DNA of 47,247 nt from an uncultured Acidimicrobiales bacterium (GCA_938084885.1 CALKGG010000117.1:1-47247); one strand, 5' to 3'. Counted from the stretch's first letter, positions 33,696-41,730 are shown. A program made the numbers and translations. Notes: a model not told the origin generated them from the letters alone.

Positions 33696-33886
33696 GGGCG
33701 TTTCGCGCAGGCAAAAAGCCAGTTAGGAACGACGCGTTTTCACCGCAAGCAAAAAGCCAGTTAGTAACGACGCGTTTTCACCCCAGGCAAAAGGCCAGTC
33801 AGTGACGGCGCGTTTTCGTCGCAGGCAAAAAGCCAGTTAGGAACGGCGCGTTTTCGCCGCAGGCGAAAACGCAGTTAGTGACGACG
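33696..33886. repeat. 38-bp tandem repeat array, five copies
   Basis: Units begin at 33711, 33749, 33787, 33825 and 33863 with an exact 38-bp period; a partial copy precedes the first. Each unit holds GCAAAAAGCC, CAGTTAG, a GACG/GGCG block and GCGTTTTC. At the junction of units 4 and 5 the sequence forms a perfect hairpin, 33848-33858 with 33862-33872 (11-bp arms, GCA loop). The period is not a multiple of 3 and there are no spacers, so it is neither coding nor a CRISPR array. It fills the gap between convergent genes and may act as a bidirectional terminator. Confidence 0.9.
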
Positions 33887-33955
33887 GCCGCTAGGCCGAA
33901 GGAACGGCAGCCGCTAGGCCGAAGGAACGGCAGCCGCTAGGCCGGAGGAACGGCG
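33887..33955. repeat. 23-bp tandem repeat, three copies, overlapping the gpgS stop codon
   Basis: Units 33887-33909, 33910-33932 and 33933-33955; the first two are identical, the third differs at two positions. The third unit encodes the last codons and TAG stop of the GpgS-like gene on the minus strand, so the two downstream units are copies of that gene end, each with its own TAG. It abuts the 38-bp array directly. Confidence 0.9.
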
Positions 33956-35163
33956 TTGTCAGCTTCGACTGCGTCCTTGATCCGATCGAAGACGTCGGGC
34001 ATGGCGCTCATTACGCGAGACCAGCTGGCAATGAATGGTGTTTCCATGGGGTTGTTCAAGAACTGGTCACCGGCGTCCATGATTGCTCCGGCGAACATTT
34101 CGACCATTGTCTCCTCGGCGTGTCGATAGCTCGTGAAGCCGTTGATGATTGCATCGTTGTGGTAGCGGTCGACGTGGTCGAGTGCAGTGCGGTAGTAGCT
34201 TGCCTTGATTGTGCGGAAGGTCTCGGGCGTCAGGATTTCGCCGTCGATTGCGACCTTGCGGAACAGGGCTTTCGCAATGTCGATCGACATCTTGTGTAGG
34301 CCGCTCTCTGCGTCTTGTTCAGAGACGGACTGATGCTTGTGGTCGTAGGCGCCGGCAATGTCAACTTGGCAGATTCTCTGGGGGGTGTACCGCCGGTAAA
34401 GCTCGGAAAGCACCCCGATCTCTAGGCCCCAATCGCTTGGGAAGCGCATGTTGCGGACGACGTTCTCGTGCATGGCAAACTCGCCAGCGAGCGGGTAGCG
34501 GAAGCTTTGGAGGAACTCGAGGTATTGGTCGCTGTGGTCGAGCGATACTCGCAGCGCTTGGAGGAGCGGCGCAACGAGGAGGCGACTGACTCGCCCGTTG
34601 AGCTTCTCTCCATCTGAGCGAAAGTAGTAGCCCTTCGCGAATGCGTAGCCGAAGGTCGGGTGCGCAACGGGGTACAGCAGGCGGGCCAACATTTCGCGCT
34701 TGTAGGTGATGACGTCTGCGTCGTGCAGCGCAACCGAGGTCGCCCGGCCCGATGCCAGGTAGTAGCCCATGCAGTACCAGACGTTTCGCCCCTTGCCCGG
34801 CTGTTCTGGAGCAATTCCGAGCGCTTCGAATTCGGCGTCGAGTTGTCGCAGTCTTGGTCCGTCGTTCCAGAGCAGACGGTGGCGTTGCGGCAGCCGGCTG
34901 AAGAACGTCTTTGCATGGTTGAATTGCTCTTCGTTCGCTCGATCGATTCCGATGATGATTTCGCTGAGGTACGGGACCTTGCTGAGTTCATCAACAATGT
35001 TCTCGAGCGCTGGACCGTTGAGCTCTGAGTAGAGCGCGGGGATCACGAGGGCCATCGGTCGATTGGCTGACCATTCGACGAGATCGGCTTCGATACTTTC
35101 AATCGACCGTGCAGAAAGTTTGTGCAGCGTCGAGATTGGTCCGAACTGGTGATAATCGCCCAT
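33937..35163 (-). CDS. glucosyl-3-phosphoglycerate synthase-like glycosyltransferase (GpgS)
   Basis: 408 aa, GT-A fold. Blocks I recognise from the long bacterial GpgS type: MGDYHQFGPISTLHKL, LVIPALYSELNGPALENIV, IIIGIDRANEEQFNHAK, GKGRNVWYCMGYYLASG, the metal-binding ALHDADVITY (about 148-157), RYPLAGEFAMHENVV, PSDWGLEIGVLSELYR and DIAGAYDHKHQ, then NPMETPFIASW. Reaction: NDP-glucose + 3-phosphoglycerate to glucosyl-3-phosphoglycerate, precursor of the compatible solute glucosylglycerate. No phosphatase (GpgP) is adjacent. A TAGGCT box lies 9 nt before ATG 35163. The 3' end lies inside a 23-bp repeat. Mannosyl specificity cannot be excluded. Confidence 0.8.
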   Translation of the reverse strand: MGDYHQFGPISTLHKLSARSIESIEADLVEWSANRPMALVIPALYSELNGPALENIVDELSKVPYLSEIIIGIDRANEEQFNHAKTFFSRLPQRHRLLWNDGPRLRQLDAEFEALGIAPEQPGKGRNVWYCMGYYLASGRATSVALHDADVITYKREMLARLLYPVAHPTFGYAFAKGYYFRSDGEKLNGRVSRLLVAPLLQALRVSLDHSDQYLEFLQSFRYPLAGEFAMHENVVRNMRFPSDWGLEIGVLSELYRRYTPQRICQVDIAGAYDHKHQSVSEQDAESGLHKMSIDIAKALFRKVAIDGEILTPETFRTIKASYYRTALDHVDRYHNDAIINGFTSYRHAEETMVEMFAGAIMDAGDQFLNNPMETPFIASWSRVMSAMPDVFDRIKDAVEADNAVPPA

Positions 35164-35214
35164 ATGCGTGGGAGCCTACAGCGAGGCTCGACGTCGTGTC
35201 GGGGCCAATGGCGG

Positions 35215-36141
35215 TTAGTAGCCTGCGTGCACGTCGACCGGACCAAGAAGGTCGTCGCCGGCGATCCAGCGTTCGACGTTTTGGCGCACACGCTCGGCAA
35301 TGAGGGGCAGCCCCATCTCTGGTGTGTTGGCGACATGGGGGGTAATGATGCAGTCGGGCTCGTCCCATAACGGGTGGCCATCGGGTAGCGGTTCGGGGTC
35401 GGTGACGTCGAGCGCTGCACCACCGATCGTTTCTGTTTGCAGCGCCGCCAGCAGGTCGGTGGTGACCACGAGGGCTCCGCGACCGACATTGACGAGCCAC
35501 GCATCGTCGTCCATTGCTGCAAGGAAGTCGCGGTCGACCATTTGTCGGGTTTCGTTGGTGACCGCTGCTGCCAAGACCACGACGTCGGCGCCAGGTAGTG
35601 CATCGTGTAGTCGATCTTTGGTGACCGTCCGCGACGCTCCGGGAAATGCGGTGTTCGACCGGCGGACAACGGTGATCTTTGCATTCCATGGTTTGAGCAG
35701 GCGAACCAGTGATTCGGTGATCCCTCCTCCACCGATCACGGTGACGTGTGCTCCCAGCAAGTTCTTGCCTTGCTGGGCTGGCCAGCTGGTAGCACGGCTG
35801 GCGGTATGGAGGTGCCGAAAGCCGGCGAGTGTGAGCGCAATGACATGTTCGGCAACTGGGTCGGCGTAGACACCCTTGCCGCAGGTCCATTGCAAGGCGG
35901 GGTCGAGTTGGTTGGCAAAGTTCTCTATCCCGGCGTAGGGAAGCTGTACCCATTCGAGTGCCGGGGCGTGTGCAACAACGGCCGGGAAGGCGTCCGCTGC
36001 TGCGGGGTCAGCCCATATGAGCGCGCTGGCTTCATCGACTGGCACGATCTGGCCACCTCCGGCGACGACCGCGTCGACCATGGCGTCGAACATGGCTGGC
36101 CGGCTCGTTGGACTGACGGCGATCTTTGGGCGGTCTGTCAT
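35215..36141 (-). CDS. D-isomer-specific 2-hydroxyacid dehydrogenase
   Basis: 308 aa. NAD(P)-dependent reductase of 2-oxo acids. The substrate domain carries WVQLPYAGIENF, GVYADPVAEHVIALTLAG leads into the cofactor domain, the Rossmann motif is VTVIGGGGITESLVRLL (about 142-158), and the catalytic residues are Arg in NVGRGALV, Glu/Asp in ALDVTDPEPL and His in ITPHVANTPEM. The second conserved dehydrogenase helix is shortened. ATG 36141 is preferred to ATG 36168 because AAAGGG lies 8-9 nt upstream. It follows the FN3-like lipoprotein gene on the same strand (44-bp gap), with no obvious functional link. The substrate is unknown. Confidence 0.9.
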   Translation of the reverse strand: MTDRPKIAVSPTSRPAMFDAMVDAVVAGGGQIVPVDEASALIWADPAAADAFPAVVAHAPALEWVQLPYAGIENFANQLDPALQWTCGKGVYADPVAEHVIALTLAGFRHLHTASRATSWPAQQGKNLLGAHVTVIGGGGITESLVRLLKPWNAKITVVRRSNTAFPGASRTVTKDRLHDALPGADVVVLAAAVTNETRQMVDRDFLAAMDDDAWLVNVGRGALVVTTDLLAALQTETIGGAALDVTDPEPLPDGHPLWDEPDCIITPHVANTPEMGLPLIAERVRQNVERWIAGDDLLGPVDVHAGY

Positions 36142-36185
36142 TGGTGAGGCCCTTTTCTTGGTGGTCATTAGCCGACGGGATCTGG

Positions 36186-37016
36186 TTAGCGAGTGACGTC
36201 GGCTTCGGCAGTTTCGGACACGTTGTTGTGAAAGTCCACTGCGGCAACCACGTAGGTCCGAGTTCCGGAGAAGTTGGAGTCATCGAGGAACGAGACCTGA
36301 CCAACGTCGGCTCCGCCGCCGATGTAGCGAAGCTGGCCCTCTTCAAGAATTGAAACGTTGTATGCAGCAAACTCGACGTCGTCGGGTGATGGCTGCCATT
36401 CGAGGAGCACGCCGCTGTCGGTGGTCGTTGCGGTTAGTCCGGTAATGGGTGCAGGTGGGGTGGTGTCGTCGATCGTGAGCGCCTCGGTCCATCGCGGTTG
36501 GGTTGTTGTGTTGTCCACCTCGGCAACGAGCACGTAGGTCAGGAACGTTCCGGTCGGCGGGTCGTTGTCGATAAACCCGAACTCGGCCCCAACGTATACT
36601 TCTTCGGCACCATCGATCACGCCGGTATCGATTGCGTCGTAGTCGGCGCTGACGGTCGGGAGCCGGAAGAGGCGGTAGGTGTCGGCTCCGTCGACCGGCG
36701 ACCAGACAAGCTCTACCGTATTCGAGTCCATGAACGTTCGAGCTATCCAGTTGGAGGCATCGACGGGCGGGTTTTCTTCGATGCGTCGCGCTGGTTCGGT
36801 GATGATCTCGACCGGCTCGGCGGTTGGCGCATCTGCTGGCGCTGCCTCGTCGGGGCCGGTTTCGGTTTCGCCTGGCGCGGCACTGGCTGGTTCTCGAAGG
36901 TCGAGTATTTCAGTTGGCGGAGTCACGGTTTGCTCACCGTTTGTACACCCTGCAATAAGTACTCCGGCGACGAGCAGAAGGGCACGTGCGGGTTGGGTTC
37001 GCCAGCGGTCATTCAT
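36186..37016 (-). CDS. lipoprotein with fibronectin-III-like domains
   Basis: 276 aa. Signal peptide with a clear lipobox (RALLLVAGVLIAGC, Cys about 24), then a long Ala/Pro/Glu-rich linker (about 35-85) and two beta-sandwich repeats typical of FN3 domains: VELVWSPVDGADTYRLFRLP and GVLLEWQPSPDDVEFAAYNV, the second followed by YVVAAVDFHNNVSETAE. A surface-anchored binding or adhesion role is inferred; no enzyme motif is present. ATG 37016 has GGAAG 9 nt upstream; the open frame continues far upstream without a signal peptide, so the longer version is rejected. Downstream of the sucrase/ferredoxin-like gene. Confidence 0.85.
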   Translation of the reverse strand: MNDRWRTQPARALLLVAGVLIAGCTNGEQTVTPPTEILDLREPASAAPGETETGPDEAAPADAPTAEPVEIITEPARRIEENPPVDASNWIARTFMDSNTVELVWSPVDGADTYRLFRLPTVSADYDAIDTGVIDGAEEVYVGAEFGFIDNDPPTGTFLTYVLVAEVDNTTTQPRWTEALTIDDTTPPAPITGLTATTTDSGVLLEWQPSPDDVEFAAYNVSILEEGQLRYIGGGADVGQVSFLDDSNFSGTRTYVVAAVDFHNNVSETAEADVTR

Positions 37017-37056
37017 CGACAAATTCTTCCGCACGAAGGGACTGCATTCACGCCGG

Positions 37057-37947
37057 CTACTGCTCGACGATCGAGTCGACCCGCCACTCGCGTCCTGGCT
37101 TGACAGGTTTTCCGCCGGGCGTCTCACAGCTGATAGTGGGGACTTCGCGGCCGACCTCGACCCGTATGAGCCACGAGCGTTCTCCCGCGCGCACGTCAAC
37201 GAGGTCGGGGATACTGTCCGCGCCGACGGTGACATGTCGCTCGACCCCGTCGATATCGAAACCCAGCATGGCAAATACCGCACGTTCGGCCATCTGGGCG
37301 CGGCCCGTTGGCGCACCCCACCATCCACGGCAGTAGCTGGCCGCGTCGGTCGCGGTCCTGTCGAGAATGGCACCGACGCGTTCGCTTGAAAGGAAGGCCC
37401 ACATGCGACCATCTGGCAACGTCATCGCTGTCGGCGCGAAGCGATGCCCGCCGGTGTGGCTCACACGAAACAGCTCGAGTTCTGGGCGAGTTTGCGAAAG
37501 CTCGTCGGCGAGGGCCACGCCGTTCGTCCCACAACAGATGTCGTGGGTTCCTTGCGTGCACACGAGGACCGTGCGTTGCCCGGTCGCCGAGTCGACGCGC
37601 TCACCGGGGTTATCGAGGACGGCCCGCAGCGCCGCCAACGGATCATCTCCGAGGGCTACCTCTGCTCGGGTCATGCCGATCGGTGTGCGATGGAAGGCAA
37701 TTGCTCGCGGGGTCGACGAGATCGGGACTGCTGCGAGCAATCGAATGTTCTCTCGACGGCTGAACACTTCGGTCGTGAGCTCGACCAGCTGCTCATGCTT
37801 GCCGACCGGTTTCGGCCATGGCTCTGCAACCTCGACGAGGACGAGAATGTCGGGGTGAAGTGCCGTGCCGCCGGGGTCGACATCGTGGGCACGAGCAAAG
37901 TCGACACATGGCATCGACTCAGATTCGAGTGGAAGACGGATACTCAT
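37057..37947 (-). CDS. sucrase/ferredoxin-like family protein
   Basis: 296 aa. Carries the thioredoxin-like ferredoxin motif VLVCTQGTHDICCGTNG (about 129-145) and the later VSHTGGHRFAPTAMTLPDG, both hallmarks of the family named after a poorly characterised plant sucrase; members probably bind a [2Fe-2S] cluster. The C-terminal part (VTVGADSIPDLVDVRAGERS) is less conserved. The biochemical role is unknown and the name should not be read as sucrose hydrolysis. AGGTGG lies 4 nt before ATG 37947, and the SDR stop is 8 nt upstream, so it is the second gene of an operon with the SDR. Confidence 0.85.
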   Translation of the reverse strand: MSIRLPLESESMPCVDFARAHDVDPGGTALHPDILVLVEVAEPWPKPVGKHEQLVELTTEVFSRRENIRLLAAVPISSTPRAIAFHRTPIGMTRAEVALGDDPLAALRAVLDNPGERVDSATGQRTVLVCTQGTHDICCGTNGVALADELSQTRPELELFRVSHTGGHRFAPTAMTLPDGRMWAFLSSERVGAILDRTATDAASYCRGWWGAPTGRAQMAERAVFAMLGFDIDGVERHVTVGADSIPDLVDVRAGERSWLIRVEVGREVPTISCETPGGKPVKPGREWRVDSIVEQ

Positions 37948-37955
37948 CTGACCAC

Positions 37956-38756
37956 CTACTCGACCGTGGCGAGGCCGCCGCCGACGGGGATAACCGTGCC
38001 GGTGATGTACGTGCTGGCTTTTGACGCGAGGAAAATGGCGAGCCCCGCCATGTCGTCGGGATTGCCGATACGGCCCTGGGGAACTTCGCTCTCGACCAAC
38101 TTCCTGGCTTCGTCGTCACGGAGCGCGTAGGCCATCATGTTCGACTCAAACGGTCCGGGAGCAATCGCGTTGACGAGCACGTTTTCGGGCAGAAGGCGCT
38201 TTGCGAGCTGGCGAGTGAGGTGGTGCACGGCTGCCTTCGACGTCGAATACGCGTAGTGCTCGGTTTCGCACGCCCGCAGGCCGTCGACCGAGCCAACATT
38301 GATGACCCGAGCTGGGTCCTCGGGGGTTCCGGCGCCACGGAGATGGTCGGCCAAGGCTTCGGTCAGGTAGTAGATACCTCGGACGTTGATGTTCATCACC
38401 TTGTCCCAGCCGTCGACCGGGTACTCGCCAAAGGGGGCACCCCAAGCAGCGCCGGCGTTGTTGACCAAAATGTCGACTGCATCGACCTTTGCTTTGACGG
38501 CATTGGCGAACGCGGTGATGCCTTCTGGGCTTGCAAGGTCGCCGGGTATTGCCGTGACGGTCACGCCGTTGGCCGCTCGATCGTTGAGGCGTGCTGCAGT
38601 TGCTTCCAGAGCTTCGACCTTGCGGGCGGTAATGATGACCGACGCTCCGGCGTCGACATAACCCTCGGCGATCATCTCGCCGATACCTCGTGACCCGCCA
38701 GTGACGACGGCAGTCTTCCCATCGAGGCGGAAAAGGTTCATGATGCGTTCGGTCAT
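37956..38756 (-). CDS. SDR-family oxidoreductase
   Basis: 266 aa, classical short-chain dehydrogenase. Cofactor motif TGGSRGIG (about 19-26), NNAG (about 97-100), the catalytic Ser in INVGSVDG and the YSTSK Tyr-Lys pair (about 167-171), then the C-terminal GTVIPVGGG. Closest in pattern to FabG/RhlG-type 3-oxoacyl reductases, but substrate cannot be assigned. ATG 38756 is set by TAGTGT 6 nt upstream (leaderless). First gene of a two-gene operon with the sucrase/ferredoxin-like gene. Confidence 0.92.
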   Translation of the reverse strand: MTERIMNLFRLDGKTAVVTGGSRGIGEMIAEGYVDAGASVIITARKVEALEATAARLNDRAANGVTVTAIPGDLASPEGITAFANAVKAKVDAVDILVNNAGAAWGAPFGEYPVDGWDKVMNINVRGIYYLTEALADHLRGAGTPEDPARVINVGSVDGLRACETEHYAYSTSKAAVHHLTRQLAKRLLPENVLVNAIAPGPFESNMMAYALRDDEARKLVESEVPQGRIGNPDDMAGLAIFLASKASTYITGTVIPVGGGLATVE

Positions 38757-38762
38757 GACCGG

Positions 38763-38768
38763 ACACTA
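38763..38768 (-). promoter_or_regulatory. leaderless -10 box of the SDR operon
   Basis: TAGTGT on the minus strand, 6 nt before ATG 38756. The direct repeat CTACAACACCA (38766-38776) overlaps it and recurs at 38824-38834, 58 bp away. Confidence 0.55.
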
Positions 38769-38839
38769 CAACACCACAAAATTTTTCGAACGGTCACCGG
38801 AATGGTGAACAGTGGGTCTGTCCCTACAACACCAGTTGG

Positions 38840-39709
38840 CTACCGCAAGCCTGCGCTGCTGAGCGCCTCCATTGCGTTGTCGAGAGCGACGAGCGCTTCG
38901 GGTTCGCCGACCGACGGCAAGTCGAATGCCACCCGGGTCACGCCCGCTTCGGCGTATTCGGTCAGCGTCTTTGGGTCGGCGGGAGCGAAATAGATCGTCA
39001 CGTCGATCTCGTCGGGGTTCCGGCCAGCCGCTTCGGCCATCTCACCCATGCCGGCAATATGTTCGGCAAGCGTGCCTTCGGCCCTCCCAGGAATTGGAAT
39101 CCAACCCTGACCCCATTCGACCGCCCGGCGCGCTCCACCGGGATATGAGCCACCGACGTGAATCGGCGGGTGCGGGGTCTGTAGCGGCTTCGGGTTGATC
39201 GTCATTGGCGGCAGGTCGACGAGGTCGCCGTGATATTCGGGAGTCTCAGCGGTCCACATCTCTTTGATCGCCGCCACCCGTTCGCGCATCAACTTGAAAC
39301 GGCCGTCCGCCTGGGTGCCATGGTTGTTCATCTCGTCCTCGTTCCATCCAGCGCCAACCCCGAATTGGAATCGTCCGTTGCTGATCTGGTCGAGGCTCGC
39401 CGCCGACTTCGCCGTGTGGATTGGGTCGCGTTGTACCACAAGGCAGATGCCGGTGCCGAGCAACAGATTGGTCGTGTGCGAGGCGAGTGCCGTGAGCCAG
39501 ACGAATGGGTCGAACGTGTCGAAGTAGCGCTGCGGGAGCGGGGCGCCGCTCGGGGTGGGCGTCTTTCGAGATGTTGGGATGTGGCTGTGTTCTGCCACCC
39601 AAATCGATTCGAAACCCCGCTGTTCGAGTTCGGGGCCGAGGATGCTCGGCGCTATCGAGTAGGACGTAGGGAAATGTGCGATACCGGCCAACATGTGTTT
39701 GATCTTCAC
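38840..39709 (-). CDS. LLM-class (probably F420-dependent) oxidoreductase
   Basis: 289 aa luciferase-like TIM barrel. Blocks: GFESIWVAEHSHIPTSR (about 32-48), TNLLLGTGICLVVQRDPIHT, LDQISNGRFQFGVGAGWNEDE, HVGGSYPGGARRAVEWGQGW, and ADPKTLTEYAEAGVTRVAFD near the C-terminus. Actinobacterial members with this pattern mostly use coenzyme F420; FMN cannot be excluded. GTG 39709 gives VKIKHM; the in-frame ATG 39694 (MLAGIAHFPTSY) is equally plausible, and no Shine-Dalgarno decides it. Divergent from the deacetylase gene, 43 bp apart. Confidence 0.88.
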   Translation of the reverse strand: MKIKHMLAGIAHFPTSYSIAPSILGPELEQRGFESIWVAEHSHIPTSRKTPTPSGAPLPQRYFDTFDPFVWLTALASHTTNLLLGTGICLVVQRDPIHTAKSAASLDQISNGRFQFGVGAGWNEDEMNNHGTQADGRFKLMRERVAAIKEMWTAETPEYHGDLVDLPPMTINPKPLQTPHPPIHVGGSYPGGARRAVEWGQGWIPIPGRAEGTLAEHIAGMGEMAEAAGRNPDEIDVTIYFAPADPKTLTEYAEAGVTRVAFDLPSVGEPEALVALDNAMEALSSAGLR

Positions 39710-39752
39710 ACGCGAGCGGACGTCTCGACGATTTCAGGTGTCATACTCGAAG

Positions 39753-40757
39753 ATGCCGATTTTGATGATCGCCGATGAACGACTGGCCAACCACCGCCCA
39801 CCGTCGGGGCACCCCGAGCGCCCTGAACGGCTCGCTGCCGCTATCGACGGCGTTAACGAAGCCGGATTCGGCGATGCGCTGCTATGGCGTGAGCCGACCG
39901 AAGCACCGACAGAAGCATTGCTCCGCGTACATACCAACACCCACGTCACCGCCCTCGACGAGCACGCTGGAGTCGACCGGGTACAGATCGACGGCGACAC
40001 GTTCATGAGCTCGGGTTCGATGCAAGCAGCTCGCTTAGCTGCGGGCGCCGGGCTCGATGCCGTTGCTGCATTGCGAGCTGGTGAGGCCGACTCGGCGTTC
40101 TGTCTCGTGCGGCCTCCCGGGCACCACGCAACCCCGCAGAACGCCATGGGGTTTTGCCTGTTCAACAACGTCGCTGTGACCGCGCAGGCACTCACCCATG
40201 CGGGCGCACGGGTGGCGATCATCGACGTTGACGCACACCACGGCAATGGCACCCAAGATGCCTTCTTCGACCGCGAAGACGTGCTGTTCATTTCGCTCCA
40301 CGAATACCCGCAATATCCCGGCAGCGGCGCCTTGAGTGAGGTTGGGCGGGCCGATGGCTATCAACGGACCATCAACTTTCCATTGCCGTCGCTCGCAACC
40401 GGTGACGTCTACCTGCGAGCGTTCGACGAAGTCATTGAACCCGCCCTCGAATCCTTTGGCGCAGACTGGATCCTGATCTCGGCCGGGTTCGATGCGCACC
40501 GCGAAGATCCGCTCACCAACCTTGGCCTCACCTCGGGCGACTACGCAGCGATGACCGCCCGTATCTGCAGCTACGCCCCGGCGGGACGGCGAATTGCGTT
40601 TCTCGAAGGTGGCTATGATCTCCACGCGCTTGGCCGCTCTGCAGCAGCGTGTGTTGGAGCAATGCTCGGCGAGGATGCAGCGTCGACCGAACCACAAAGC
40701 AACGGCGGACCAGGAAACCACGTCGTCGACGCACACATCGAACGGGCAAACCTCTAA
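39753..40757 (+). CDS. histone-deacetylase/acetoin-utilisation-family deacetylase
   Basis: 334 aa. Zinc amidohydrolase of the arginase/deacetylase superfamily. Motifs: LANHRPPSGHPERPERL near the N-terminus, CLVRPPGHHATPQNAMGFC (the His pair), IIDVDAHHGNGTQDAF (Asp/His zinc ligands), SLHEYPQYPGSG, and ISAGFDAHREDPLTNL (third Asp), then FLEGGYDL. Bacterial members remove acetyl groups from acetylpolyamines or proteins such as acetyl-CoA synthetase; the substrate is open. ATG 39753 gives the family start; an upstream CATACT preceded by TG (extended -10 like) lies 5 nt before it. The frame upstream to 39693 lacks family residues. Confidence 0.92.
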   Translation: MPILMIADERLANHRPPSGHPERPERLAAAIDGVNEAGFGDALLWREPTEAPTEALLRVHTNTHVTALDEHAGVDRVQIDGDTFMSSGSMQAARLAAGAGLDAVAALRAGEADSAFCLVRPPGHHATPQNAMGFCLFNNVAVTAQALTHAGARVAIIDVDAHHGNGTQDAFFDREDVLFISLHEYPQYPGSGALSEVGRADGYQRTINFPLPSLATGDVYLRAFDEVIEPALESFGADWILISAGFDAHREDPLTNLGLTSGDYAAMTARICSYAPAGRRIAFLEGGYDLHALGRSAAACVGAMLGEDAASTEPQSNGGPGNHVVDAHIERANL

Positions 40758-40824
40758 CGGTTCAGCCTCCGGTGACGGCCGTCGTCCAATGTCGTTTGAG
40801 AATTGCTCGATCGTGATGCGAGGT

Positions 40825-41232
40825 CTATTGCGAACGCAGATGTGTCATTACGCTGTCAAAGATCGTCCCGCTGAGGCGTCGGACCTGTTCGTCGTCGTGG
40901 TCAACGCCGAGCGCTCGAATGATGAGGTCAAACCCCGGAGCTTCAGGTGCGTCGTAGCGGCCGTCCTCAACATCGGCCTCATGGACGATCTTGCCGATTT
41001 CCCACAGCACGGGATCGTCGAGTTCGTTCGTGCGCAGAAGAGTCTCGAACGTCACGTCATCGCCGCGATGGCTGATTTCACAGCCAACATAGTCAAACGG
41101 CGTGGCGTCGTTCGGAACGTCGTCGACGTCTTCAACGTAGAGAAACTCTGCATTCGGGTCGACGAATCGTGTGATGAGCCACGCCGATGCAGCTCTGTCG
41201 ATGTGAATGTTTGGCCGTGTTGCCCACTTCAC
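40825..41232 (-). CDS. ChrB C-terminal domain protein (chromate resistance)
   Basis: 135 aa. Begins KWATRPNIHIDRAASAWLIT, the start of the ChrB C-terminal (chromate-resistance) domain, followed by DYVGCEISHRGDDVTFETLL and the FDLIIRALG block. In many bacteria this domain is fused behind the ChrB N-terminal regulator; here it is a separate gene whose GTG overlaps the TGA of the upstream gene (GTGA), giving tight translational coupling. No signal peptide. The function of the domain alone is not settled; it may be an enzyme (chromate reduction-related) or a sensor. Together with the N-terminal gene it forms the leftward half of the chr locus. Confidence 0.85.
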   Translation of the reverse strand: MKWATRPNIHIDRAASAWLITRFVDPNAEFLYVEDVDDVPNDATPFDYVGCEISHRGDDVTFETLLRTNELDDPVLWEIGKIVHEADVEDGRYDAPEAPGFDLIIRALGVDHDDEQVRRLSGTIFDSVMTHLRSQ

Positions 41233-41723
41233 TTGCGCGCTCCTTCGTCGGCATTGGTGGTGCTACCAGTTGTCCGAGGTTCGGCCCGTTCCTCGATAGC
41301 GGCGCGCACCTCTTCTCGCATTGGTGCATCGAAGTAGTCGCGTCGGTCGATCTTGCGCCAGGCTCGGCGCCACTTCTGCACGGTGCGCATGGCGGGGGCA
41401 TCGTCGGCGAGAACGTGGGTAAGGAGCTCGGCATACTCGGCTGTTCGTGCAACTTGTTGGCGATCTGCTAGCGCGCGCGATTCGCGTTTGGTGCTGGTCG
41501 TTGCATCCCACACGATTGCCTCGCCGTCGGCTTCGAGTATGCGTGCCGCAACCCACTGCAATCGTTCTCGGTTTCGAGACGACTCGGGTAGGGCCACGAG
41601 ACCATCGCCGACTTGCACAACCCCAAGGTCTTTGAGTTGTCGCCACACCGCAATGCGCGGCGTCGACGGCTCTCGAGGAATCCGGTAGCTGAGCAAGGCC
41701 CAAGCTTTTTGTTGCGTAACCAC
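41229..41723 (-). CDS. ChrB N-terminal domain protein (chromate-responsive regulator)
   Basis: 164 aa. VTQQKAWALLSYRIPREPST and RIAVWRQLKDLGVVQVGDGL are typical of the ChrB N-terminal winged-helix-like domain, which in known systems binds the chr promoter and responds to chromate. The second half is basic/acidic helical (EYAELLTHVLADD, RTVQKWRRAWRKIDRRDYFD). GTG 41723 is chosen because TAGGCT lies 7 nt upstream; the start codon itself sits in the middle of a palindrome that recurs 46 bp away. Coupled to the C-terminal-domain gene by GTGA overlap. I infer autoregulation and repression of chrA. Confidence 0.82.
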   Translation of the reverse strand: MVTQQKAWALLSYRIPREPSTPRIAVWRQLKDLGVVQVGDGLVALPESSRNRERLQWVAARILEADGEAIVWDATTSTKRESRALADRQQVARTAEYAELLTHVLADDAPAMRTVQKWRRAWRKIDRRDYFDAPMREEVRAAIEERAEPRTTGSTTNADEGARK

Positions 41724-41729
41724 GGTTAC
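41716..41729. promoter_or_regulatory. palindromic operator candidate, copy 1
   Basis: GTAACC-AC-GGTTAC, perfect 6-bp arms. It covers the chrB GTG start codon (41723-41721) and lies just upstream of the chrA -10 box, so a bound repressor could block both promoters. Confidence 0.6.
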
Positions 41730-41730
41730 A

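Noticed and set aside
33711..33886. possible CRISPR array
   Set aside because: Repeats are directly adjacent with no unique spacers and no cas genes are present.
37017..37412. N-terminal extension of the FN3-like lipoprotein
   Set aside because: It would bury the signal peptide and lipobox and runs antisense within the sucrase/ferredoxin-like gene region.
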